In this document: piece after piece, positions 9,516 to 16,880 of the stretch
Layout of the letters: every line of letters begins with the position of its first letter
Numbering within the stretch: the stretch's first letter is position 1
NCBI RefSeq assembly: GCF_001983935.1
Contig: NZ_CP017641.1
Location: 8,296,001-8,360,000, forward strand
Length of the DNA: 64,000 nucleotides
Direction: 5' to 3'
From: Fuerstiella marisgermanici
Lineage (GTDB): Bacteria; Planctomycetota; Planctomycetia; Planctomycetales; Planctomycetaceae
Made by a program: the position numbers and the translations under genes
The notes under the pieces: generated by a model
Told to the model about the DNA's origin: nothing
Databases searched by the model: none
The model's input: the letters and a program-made list of their open reading frames with translations, nothing else

Positions 9516-9895
9516 GCCTGGCCTGGAGAATGCGTTGCCCAATGGCGGAGAATGCGTATTGGTGTGGGGGACTCGATCGGGATTTGATGCTTGGTCCGAG
9601 GCGATTTTCAGGTCGGCTTGATATGGCTCAATCTGTCATGAGAGTTCGGTAGTTGGCACACATTGAGTTGCCTTTCGTTGAGTATCATCAGGTGCAAACC
9701 GGACAGAGATTGAGTGATTGTTAGAGTGTGTGAGAACGAGTCGCGGTCGCTTCTCGCCGAGATGTGAATGTCGGCGTTCTGGCGAACGCAGCTACGGCAG
9801 ATCATTTTCAAGCAGTTGCCCACGATTCCGTCGTTTGGCCGACGCCGCAGCCGAGCCTCCCCGTTGGCGTCGGATCAAACAACCAGGCCGCGCCG

Positions 9896-11521
9896 CTACC
9901 GGCCATTGCGGCGAGCGGCCAGTTCATCGAAGGGTGCCGACATCGAGTTGGTATTCGAGTTGTAAGATCCCTTTGCGGTTTGACGACCGATCGACTTGTA
10001 GAAGGCTTCCACGTCCGCAGCGGTATCCATATACTTCACCGTTCCGTCTGGGAAGAACGCGGTCGCACCGCCCCGGAAACCGGCGAACTGGTCCTGCGCT
10101 CCGTGCATCGCCCGCATGCGGTCGAGTTTCTTTTTCGAATTGATCACATTGCGGAACTGGGTTTCGTAGACACCGCTGATGTCGCTCACCATGTTTCCGT
10201 TGGACGCCCGCAGCGACACATTGCTGCCCATTGATTTTGTGGGAAAGACTCCCATCAAATCGTAGTCGCCGGTCAGCGGTTTCGGCGGCGGACCGCCATG
10301 AATGAACTGGCCGGGTTCCACCTTCCAGAAAGCGCCCGTCAGCGGCTGTTCCTCAACTTGGATCTTCCCTCCTTTGACAACCGTGCGCCGGGCGACTCCG
10401 TCCACGTCGACCACGTAGTAGCCTTCACGAATTGCAATCTCGAATTCCTGCTTTGTCTTTCCGGTCACCACGCCCGTCACGGAACTCGTGTTGGCTTTGA
10501 TGCTTAGCGGTTTGGCCGGGCAGCCGCGTTCGATGAGCGGAATGCACTTCACGTTTGTGTTCCGCACAACCGCGATCAGTCGGGTTTCGCTCGCCGCATC
10601 CTGCATGGCTTTGAAGTGCGCGGGCGGCATGCCGGTAGCTCTGATGTAGGTCCGCCCGCGAGCGACGCGCGCGGTTGCTCGGCTCAGGAGTTCGCGGGCG
10701 CGCTTGACGGTTCGGCCTGTCAATGTCTTTCTGGTGCCGTGTTCCACCGCCCGGCGGCTCAGCGAAGCGACAGTCCTGCTGATCGCGGCTTTGCCAATGC
10801 TGGCGACGGCCCCTCCGACAGAAACCGCGTCCAGCAACCAGCAGTCCACGGCTTCCACGTATCCCGCAGAACTGCTCTCTATCACATTCAGAACTTCGCC
10901 GTCGATCGCAACCAACACGGTATAAACCATTTCATTGCTGGTGTGCAGCGGCCTCCATCCCTCCATGTCGTTCGTGTCGACGTAGACAGGAATCCCGTCA
11001 TCCTGCAGCAGCGAAAGATCAGGGACAGCTTTCTCCGGGATAGACAACTGGCTGTTGTAGACGCGGACAACGTGGCCGACGACCATATAGTTGAGGTCCA
11101 CAACAGGGGTGGCTCGCAGGCGGTCTCGTTGCGGAGTCAGAGTGCTGAACCTCAGTTCCCACGGAGTTGCGTTCGCGACGAAATCCTGATCAGCCTGCTC
11201 GATGATCGTGACTGCACGCAGCTTGTCGCCGACGAGTTGCAGGGCTTTGAACTTCGTTTGGTGGCCCTGGTACATCGGCTGCTGTGGCAGTTTCGGCTGC
11301 TTCCGCATCCGGTCCATGTGAGCCGTGTGCCGGGCCAGCGGATCAGTGGTCGTTTGCATTCCGGCGACTTCGCGTCGAACACTCCTGATATCCGGGAATG
11401 TTCGCTGGGATGGCCGAGGAGAGTTCGGCGTGTGGCAATTGGTTTGGCATTCGTTGCGATGTGCAACTCGTGCGAAGTTAAACAATTCGAATGTTCGATG
11501 TTTTCGGGCCTGAAGGTCCAT
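9896..11521 (-). CDS. Edema factor/ExoY-like (anthrax-toxin type) cyclase-fold protein
   Basis: The 541-aa product starts at ATG 11521 with AGGAG 7 bases before. Its C-terminal half (about residues 290-515) follows the order of motifs of the calmodulin/actin-activated toxin cyclases (edema factor, CyaA, ExoY): GMPPAHFKAMQDAA, a vRxxN segment, K337 in AKPLSIK, then PLTGDYDLMGVF with D419 and D421 (the metal-binding pair), and AMHGAQ with H473. In the known enzymes a second lysine lies 7 residues after the first; here that position is N344, though K342 is near. Activity is thus doubtful, or the chemistry differs. The N-terminal 230 residues are unrecognised, and no signal peptide is seen. A 39-bp motif shared with the 72-aa/RTX locus lies 107 bases upstream. 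The alternative is a related toxin fold with another role. Confidence 0.6.
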   Translation of the reverse strand: MDLQARKHRTFELFNFARVAHRNECQTNCHTPNSPRPSQRTFPDIRSVRREVAGMQTTTDPLARHTAHMDRMRKQPKLPQQPMYQGHQTKFKALQLVGDKLRAVTIIEQADQDFVANATPWELRFSTLTPQRDRLRATPVVDLNYMVVGHVVRVYNSQLSIPEKAVPDLSLLQDDGIPVYVDTNDMEGWRPLHTSNEMVYTVLVAIDGEVLNVIESSSAGYVEAVDCWLLDAVSVGGAVASIGKAAISRTVASLSRRAVEHGTRKTLTGRTVKRARELLSRATARVARGRTYIRATGMPPAHFKAMQDAASETRLIAVVRNTNVKCIPLIERGCPAKPLSIKANTSSVTGVVTGKTKQEFEIAIREGYYVVDVDGVARRTVVKGGKIQVEEQPLTGAFWKVEPGQFIHGGPPPKPLTGDYDLMGVFPTKSMGSNVSLRASNGNMVSDISGVYETQFRNVINSKKKLDRMRAMHGAQDQFAGFRGGATAFFPDGTVKYMDTAADVEAFYKSIGRQTAKGSYNSNTNSMSAPFDELAARRNGR

Positions 11522-11822
11522 TGATCTGCTCCTGAACTCGGTTCTAGTGGAAATTGATTTCGGCGAATCACCGTGAGTGTCATATGCGACGGCCCACGTT
11601 TGACGGCGGGAAGGTTACGGCCAGCGGCTGAGCGAGTCCCTGGCGACTTCTAAGCATTTGCTAAGATCCGTGCCGCTGGCCATTTTTCAGTCAGTGGCAC
11701 GCAGGCACTCAACGTGCCCCGCGTACGGACCAGCAACGCGGTCGCGATCAGCAGCCTGGCCGTCGACCACGGGTAGGACGATACATCTGTCTTGCAGCGC
11801 GGCTCGGTATCGCCGGGCATCA
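11522..11822. other. Spacer between cyclase-like and TPR genes
   Basis: No supported gene. It holds the upstream region of the cyclase-like gene, including the 39-bp motif annotated separately. Confidence 0.5.
11628..11666 (-). promoter_or_regulatory. 39-bp conserved upstream motif, copy 1
   Basis: 34 of 39 bases match the copy at 16619-16657. Read on the minus strand (gene direction) it has TTAGCA and TTAGAA starting 11 bases apart, then a conserved GGGACTCGCTCAG. Direct half-sites at 11-bp spacing are typical of OmpR/PhoB/CadC-type winged-helix operators. It lies 107 bases before the ATG of the cyclase-like gene. The role is inferred. Confidence 0.55.
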
Positions 11823-13529
11823 TCAGCGTTCGTCGGTCCGCGCGTCGGGATGGCAGTAGCAACTGGCGACCGGTTTCACGTCTGCGCGAGCCCATGCCTT
11901 TTGCACCTGCGGAGCCATCGCAACCGATTCGTCAACTTTCCCGGATCGCTCCAGCGCCTGCTGAAGTCCGAGCAGCGACCATGCGTTGTTGGGATGCTGT
12001 GTGAGATCTTCTCGGTACACGTCCGCCGCCTCCGAATGCCGACCATCCGCGAGCAGCAATGCTCCCAACGCATGGCGGACGGGCTGCATCCAGCCGGGTG
12101 GTTCGTCATAGCTGAGATTCTCTTCCAACTTGACGGCTTTCCGCAGCAGTTCGAATGCCCTGTCGGAGCGACCTTCACGGTAGGCCAGCTCACCCTCCGC
12201 CATCATCCGGGCAATTGCAATGACGTCGATCGCGCTGTTGTTGCCCATCAACCACTCGTCCGTTAACTCTGCTGAAACCTCATTCAGTAAGTCGATTTCT
12301 TGCTTGGCAGCGTCGGTGTTGCCCAACGCTGAATTGGCCAGAGATCGGGCGAAATGACGTTCGGCGCGACTGAACAACTGCCATTCCTCAGGCTTCCGTT
12401 CCGCCAGAATGTCACTCCACTTTCCGAAGCGGATCATCACATGCAGTGCCGTGGGCATGAAGCCGTCGGCGATGACCGCGTTCTCCCGGAGAAATTCGCG
12501 TGGCATGGTTCCGGCGATCTTGCGAGCGGCGTTGATGGCCGTTTCGTAGCGCCCTTCCATCATCGCGGCGTAGGCCAGAAAGTGGATGTTGTGCATGAAG
12601 TAGATGCTGTAGAACTCAGGCTCCGGTGCGTCCTCGAAATAGGCTTCGTCGGCGGCAATCGCTCGCTCATTTGCGTCTGCCGCATCGGCATACCGCCCCG
12701 TCCGAATGTAGATATGAGACGGCATATGAACCAGATGTCCCGATCCAGGTACGAGGTCTTTCAATCGCTCTGCCGCGCCCGTTCCTTTTTGAGGCCACGG
12801 CGATGCTTCAATGGCGTGGATATAGAAGTGATTCGCTCCGGGATGATGTGGCGTTATTGCCATCGTCCGTTCCAGAACAGCAACGATTTCCAGTGTTCGT
12901 CCCTTGGGAACTGCGTCTCCGGTCCACAGATCCCACGGCTGCAGATTCATCAGTGATTCGGCAAACAGCGCACCGACATCCGCGTCCTTGGGAAACCGGT
13001 GCCAGACCGATTCCATTGCATCCGCGTACGCCTGATCAAGCGGCAACCTGTCTTCCGGGACCGGCCATGCGTATCGCTGTCGCACGGCATTGACGAGCGC
13101 CCGCTCAATGGCGGATTCGTTATCCAGGGCCGCGACTGCTTTCCCGGCTGCCAGGTTCGCCAGCCGACTTTGCTCTTCGCCCATCATCGGGTTGTTGATG
13201 TGCAGCCCTCGAGCATAGGCCGAGCCCCACCAGGCCATTGCACAGGACGGATCGATTTTGGCGGCCTGTTCAAACGAGCGGATCGCTTCGTCGTGATTGA
13301 AGCCGTAGAGGAGTTGAATTCCCTGATTGAACCACAGCTGTGCTTCTGTGGAGCTGGTTGTCACCGGACGAGAATATCCTGCGAAGCCTGGATAGAGGTT
13401 CACTGGATGAGCTTGTTCGCGAGCGGGCGGCTGTTCAGTAACAACGCCGGTGATTTTTTCAGCAGACAATGAAACCAGCGTCGCTGTGACGCCAGCCGCA
13501 ACGAAGCCGAAGAGTGCTGGTCGGGGCAT
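11823..13529 (-). CDS. Secreted TPR-repeat protein
   Basis: Start is taken at ATG 13529, which gives a signal peptide (MPRPALFGFVAAGVTATLVSL). An upstream in-frame ATG at 13592 lies inside a relic of the RTX repeats and is unlikely. The 568-aa product has TPR-like helix pairs (GFNHDEAIRSFEQAAKIDPS, GRYADAADANERAIAADE, GRHSEAADVYREDLTQHPN) and His-rich segments (ITPHHPGANHFYIHAIEA, GHLVHMPSHIYIR) that recur in this family. The C-terminus ends with a CYC pair. TPRs mediate protein contacts; the partner is unknown. Its function outside the membrane cannot be stated from the sequence. Confidence 0.8.
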   Translation of the reverse strand: MPRPALFGFVAAGVTATLVSLSAEKITGVVTEQPPAREQAHPVNLYPGFAGYSRPVTTSSTEAQLWFNQGIQLLYGFNHDEAIRSFEQAAKIDPSCAMAWWGSAYARGLHINNPMMGEEQSRLANLAAGKAVAALDNESAIERALVNAVRQRYAWPVPEDRLPLDQAYADAMESVWHRFPKDADVGALFAESLMNLQPWDLWTGDAVPKGRTLEIVAVLERTMAITPHHPGANHFYIHAIEASPWPQKGTGAAERLKDLVPGSGHLVHMPSHIYIRTGRYADAADANERAIAADEAYFEDAPEPEFYSIYFMHNIHFLAYAAMMEGRYETAINAARKIAGTMPREFLRENAVIADGFMPTALHVMIRFGKWSDILAERKPEEWQLFSRAERHFARSLANSALGNTDAAKQEIDLLNEVSAELTDEWLMGNNSAIDVIAIARMMAEGELAYREGRSDRAFELLRKAVKLEENLSYDEPPGWMQPVRHALGALLLADGRHSEAADVYREDLTQHPNNAWSLLGLQQALERSGKVDESVAMAPQVQKAWARADVKPVASCYCHPDARTDER

Positions 13530-13549
13530 GGATATTTCTTTCGCAATAA

Positions 13550-13615
13550 TTATTGATAACCTGAACGGTGTCGTCGTCGGCTCCGCCTTCAATCAGGTCG
13601 TTGCGGTCACCGTTT
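13550..13615 (-). pseudogene. Relic of RTX repeat segment
   Basis: About 60 bases nearly match the repeat core of the neighbouring RTX gene. The minus strand reads NDLIEGGADDDTVQV, beside the family's NDDLMEGGAGNDTVQV. It is short, out of context, and lies just upstream of the TPR gene start. It probably remains from a duplication or a longer ancestral gene. Confidence 0.6.
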
Positions 13616-13919
13616 CGCGCTGAACCTCCAATCTCCGGGAAACGCCTGACCCAATCCTTGCTCAGGCCAGGTAACGAGTGACCTGCAAATCCCTGATGAT
13701 CCTGCTGGCGTCTCTCGATAACGCCGGCGATGCGACATGCGATGAAAGTTGCCAGTAGTACCCGGCAAACGTGATTTGTTGGTTGCGTCCGGTGAGGGCC
13801 GCATCGTGTTCGCGGCAATTGAACAATCCGGGTCCGTAACTAAAAGGTCTGCCGGACTTGTTTGCCGCGAACCCCGATGCGCCACCCCATGGACATGGCG
13901 GAAGTCGGTGACTGAGCTT

Positions 13920-16310
13920 CTACAGGCCGAACTCCAGTTCCGCGTCGATCCCGAAATCGCTGCCCAGGCCACCGAATACGATGTCGAATCCATCGCCTCC
14001 GTCGAGCACGTCGTCACCGGATTTGCCGAACAGCACGTCGTTGCCGGCGTCACCGGAGATGATGTCGTCTCCCCGTCCGCCGAAGATCACGTCGCGGCCG
14101 TCGCCCCCCGAGATCACGTCGTCACCGTCCCTGCCGGAGATGAAGTCGTTACCTTCTTCGCCAAGCAGCGTGTCGTTGCCGCCGCCTCCGATGATCACGT
14201 CATTTCCCGAACCGCCGCGGGCGACAAACTGCAGCGCCGCCGTGTTAGCTGCCGATCCGCGAATGACGTCACGCCCGTCCCCGCCATCCACGTCAACTGT
14301 TGTCAGGTCCGTGACTCCGTTCAGGTTGCCGACGTTGATGTTGCCGTTGCCGCCCAGTTCGTTGATGTCCAGCGTTTCCGTGCTGCCGATATCCAGAGTG
14401 AACGAAATCAGGTTCGTCCGTTGGAAGCGGACCCGGCTGCCGTTGCGATTGACTCGGAAACGGTCGCCCGCTCCGTCGGCTCCGTTGACCTGCACGGTGT
14501 CGTTTCCGGCTCCGCCTTCCATCAGGTCGTCATTGTCGCCGTTGTTCCAGATCAGCAGGTCGTCGCCGTCTTCGCCCAGCATGACGTCGTTGCCCTTGTT
14601 GCCGATCAGCGTGTCGTTGCCCGCTCCGCCGCGAAGAACGTCGTCGCCGTCACCGCCGATCAGCAGGTCGTTGCCTTCGCCGCCGTCCAGATCGAGGCTG
14701 ATCAGACCGACCAGTCCAGTCGAGGCAGCGATCACTTCGTCACCACCCTGACCGTTGACATCGAGTTTCTCGGTCGTGCCAATGTCCAGCGTGAACGGAA
14801 TCAGGTTATTGCGGTCGAACTGCACTCGCGAACCGTTCGGAGTGATGCTGAAGTCGTCGCCCGCTCCGTCAGCTCCATTGACCTGAACGGTGTCGTTGCC
14901 GGCTCCGCCTTCCATCAGGTCATCATTGTCGCCGTTGTTCCAGATCAGCAGATCGTCGCCGTCTTCACCAAGCATGACGTCGTTGCCCTTGCCGCCGACG
15001 AGTACGTCGTTGCCTTCGCCCCCGCGAAGAACATCGTCGCCGTCACCGCCAATCAGCACGTCGTTACCTTCACCGCCGTCGAGATCCAGTGCGATCAAGC
15101 CAACCAAGCCGGTTGCCCCGGCGATCCTGTCGTTGCCGCCCTGACCATTGACGTCCAGGTCTTCAACGGTGCCGACGTCCAGCGTGAACGGAATCAGGTT
15201 ATTGCGGTTGAACTGCACTCGCGAACCGTTGGGAGCGATGCTGAAGTCGTCGCCCGCTCCGTCGGCTCCGTTGACCTGAACGGTGTCGTTGCCGGCTCCG
15301 CCTTCCATCAGGTCGTCGTTGTCGCCGTTGTTCCAGATCAGCAGGTCGTCGCCGTCTTCGCCCAGCATGACGTCGTTGCCTTTGTTGCCGATCAGCGTGT
15401 CGTTGCCCGCTCCGCCGCGGAGAACGTCGTCGCCGTCACCGCCGATCAGCAGGTCGTTGCCTTCGCCGCCGTCCAGATCGAGGCTGATCAGACCGACCAG
15501 TCCAGTCGAGGCAGCGATCACTTCGTCACCACCCTGACCGTTGACATCGAGTTTCTCGGTCGTGCCAATGTCCAGCGTGAACGGAATCAGGTTGTTGCGG
15601 TCGAACTGCACTCGCGAACCGTTCGGCGTGATGCTGAAGTCATCGCCTGCTCCGTCGGCACCGTTGACTTGGACGGTGTCGTTTCCGTCTCCGCCTTCCA
15701 TCAGGTCGTCATTGTCGCCGTTGTTCCAGATCAGCAGGTCATCGCCGTCTTCGCCCAGCATGACATCGTTGCCTTTGTCGCCAACCAGCGTGTCATCGCC
15801 CGCTCCGCCAATCAGCACGTCGTCGCCTTCTCCACCGCGAAGGACGTCGGCCCCGCCACTACCGACCAGCGTGTCATTGCCGTCACCGCCGAGAAGGAAG
15901 TCAGCGCCATCACTGCCGATCAGCAGGTCGTTTCCGGCTCCTCCGTCGACTTCGACTCCGGGACCGACCACGGAATTGTCTATCAGGATGACATCGTTTC
16001 CGTCGTTACCGTCAACGTCGACCAGATGCGTGTTGGTTAGCGTCGGCACGTCGCCGGAGATCGCCACGCTGCCGCCATTGACCTGCAGATTGCCGTTCGT
16101 GTCGGCCGAAACGCCGATGAAATCGCCCTGGCTGTCGCTGGTGACGGCCAGAATTCCGGTCCCGGCATCGAACGCCGCAGCGACCGTTAGCAGAACCCGC
16201 GATTCCAGCGATTCGGACTGAATCTGAGAGGTCGGTCGACGGCTCTTACGACGATTCGGACGAAGAAGGTTGTGGTTTGTGAACAGGTTTCGAAAGTTAA
16301 TGCGACGCAT
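13920..16310 (-). CDS. RTX-type (hemolysin-like Ca-binding repeat) secreted protein
   Basis: The 796-aa product begins with a basic N-terminus and ESLESRVLLT, the LEPR-XLL-like signature of large planctomycete surface proteins. It is then almost wholly built of GGxGxDxLxG nonapeptide repeats (GGDGNDTLVGSGGADVLRGG and so on), which bind calcium and form parallel beta-rolls. Three exact 393-bp periods (131 aa) give four near-identical segments, each with a repeat block followed by a non-RTX insert with VQFDRNNLIPFTLDIG. It ends in further RTX repeats. It is probably exported and folds on contact with calcium. Upstream on the same strand lies the 72-aa gene with the shared 39-bp motif. Confidence 0.9.
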   Translation of the reverse strand: MRRINFRNLFTNHNLLRPNRRKSRRPTSQIQSESLESRVLLTVAAAFDAGTGILAVTSDSQGDFIGVSADTNGNLQVNGGSVAISGDVPTLTNTHLVDVDGNDGNDVILIDNSVVGPGVEVDGGAGNDLLIGSDGADFLLGGDGNDTLVGSGGADVLRGGEGDDVLIGGAGDDTLVGDKGNDVMLGEDGDDLLIWNNGDNDDLMEGGDGNDTVQVNGADGAGDDFSITPNGSRVQFDRNNLIPFTLDIGTTEKLDVNGQGGDEVIAASTGLVGLISLDLDGGEGNDLLIGGDGDDVLRGGAGNDTLIGNKGNDVMLGEDGDDLLIWNNGDNDDLMEGGAGNDTVQVNGADGAGDDFSIAPNGSRVQFNRNNLIPFTLDVGTVEDLDVNGQGGNDRIAGATGLVGLIALDLDGGEGNDVLIGGDGDDVLRGGEGNDVLVGGKGNDVMLGEDGDDLLIWNNGDNDDLMEGGAGNDTVQVNGADGAGDDFSITPNGSRVQFDRNNLIPFTLDIGTTEKLDVNGQGGDEVIAASTGLVGLISLDLDGGEGNDLLIGGDGDDVLRGGAGNDTLIGNKGNDVMLGEDGDDLLIWNNGDNDDLMEGGAGNDTVQVNGADGAGDRFRVNRNGSRVRFQRTNLISFTLDIGSTETLDINELGGNGNINVGNLNGVTDLTTVDVDGGDGRDVIRGSAANTAALQFVARGGSGNDVIIGGGGNDTLLGEEGNDFISGRDGDDVISGGDGRDVIFGGRGDDIISGDAGNDVLFGKSGDDVLDGGDGFDIVFGGLGSDFGIDAELEFGL
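14515..15693. repeat. Three direct 393-bp periods inside the RTX gene
   Basis: The same landmark (ccttcc before atcaggtc) occurs at 14515, 14908, 15301 and 15694, exactly 393 bases apart. Copies differ by scattered single bases, many of them silent, showing recent amplification under selection for protein sequence or gene conversion. Confidence 0.9.
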
Positions 16311-16376
16311 GGGGGTTGCCTTTAGTGCAAGATTGAAACACCATGGTCCGAACCAACATGGTTCGGACCTGCGAAC

Positions 16377-16595
16377 TTAACCGGGAGCCTTCGTGTCCGA
16401 CGGTGATCCGCCGCCGGACGCAGTCGTTTCGGCCAGTTGTTCGGCCAGAAACTCGTGCATTTCATCCAACTTTTCGAATGACCGATTTCTTCCGGACGCA
16501 ACATGTTCGATGCGTCCTTCAAAACGGTCAGCCGCCGGGTTCGTTTCCGGCCCGAACTGAATGACAAAAGCTTTTTGGTATTGCTCGCGACTCAT
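16377..16595 (-). CDS. Small conserved protein of unknown function (72 aa)
   Basis: The product (MSREQYQKAFVIQFGPET...) has a compact pattern FVIQF...GRIEHVASG...F.kLdEmheFL that I have the impression of seeing in small bacterial proteins of unknown role. The N-terminal part looks like one beta-strand pair and the last 25 residues are a disordered Gly/Ser tail. It is upstream of the RTX gene on the same strand with a 66-base gap, and the 39-bp motif ends 23 bases before its start. It is divergent from the large regulator. Confidence 0.65.
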   Translation of the reverse strand: MSREQYQKAFVIQFGPETNPAADRFEGRIEHVASGRNRSFEKLDEMHEFLAEQLAETTASGGGSPSDTKAPG

Positions 16596-16618
16596 GGCAG
16601 GAACAATACGAGGCCGTT

Positions 16619-16657
16619 CTGAGCGAGTCCCAGGCGAGTTCTAATCAATTTCTAAGA
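16619..16657 (-). promoter_or_regulatory. 39-bp conserved upstream motif, copy 2
   Basis: This copy lies in the divergent spacer between the 72-aa gene and the winged-helix regulator. On the minus strand, TTAGAA occurs twice, 11 bases apart, followed by GGGACTCGCTCAG. Position and half-site spacing suggest binding by the OmpR/CadC-like domain of the regulator encoded from 16881. Control of that gene itself is also possible. Confidence 0.6.
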
Positions 16658-16880
16658 AGTGAATTCCGCTGTTGTTTTATGAACCTGCCGCAATTCTCAT
16701 CGCAAAGCGTTTCTCCATCGCGCGCCGGCATGCGTATATTGCCCCCCCTGCTTCGACCGGTTCGGCACCGGTCAGTTGCGATGACAGTTTCGTGCGGGCC
16801 AATTCGCACCAAATCAGCCGCCGAGCGACCGCTCGCGGAACAAAACCCTGCCAGAACCGGACGTTGGTGCGTTTCGGCTG

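Noticed and set aside
10616..11524. A 302-codon plus-strand frame
   Set aside because: Antisense shadow of the cyclase-like gene, without recognisable domains.
13749..16040. A 763-codon open frame on the plus strand
   Set aside because: It is the antisense shadow of the RTX gene; it has no start signal and its repeats arise from GC-rich codon bias.
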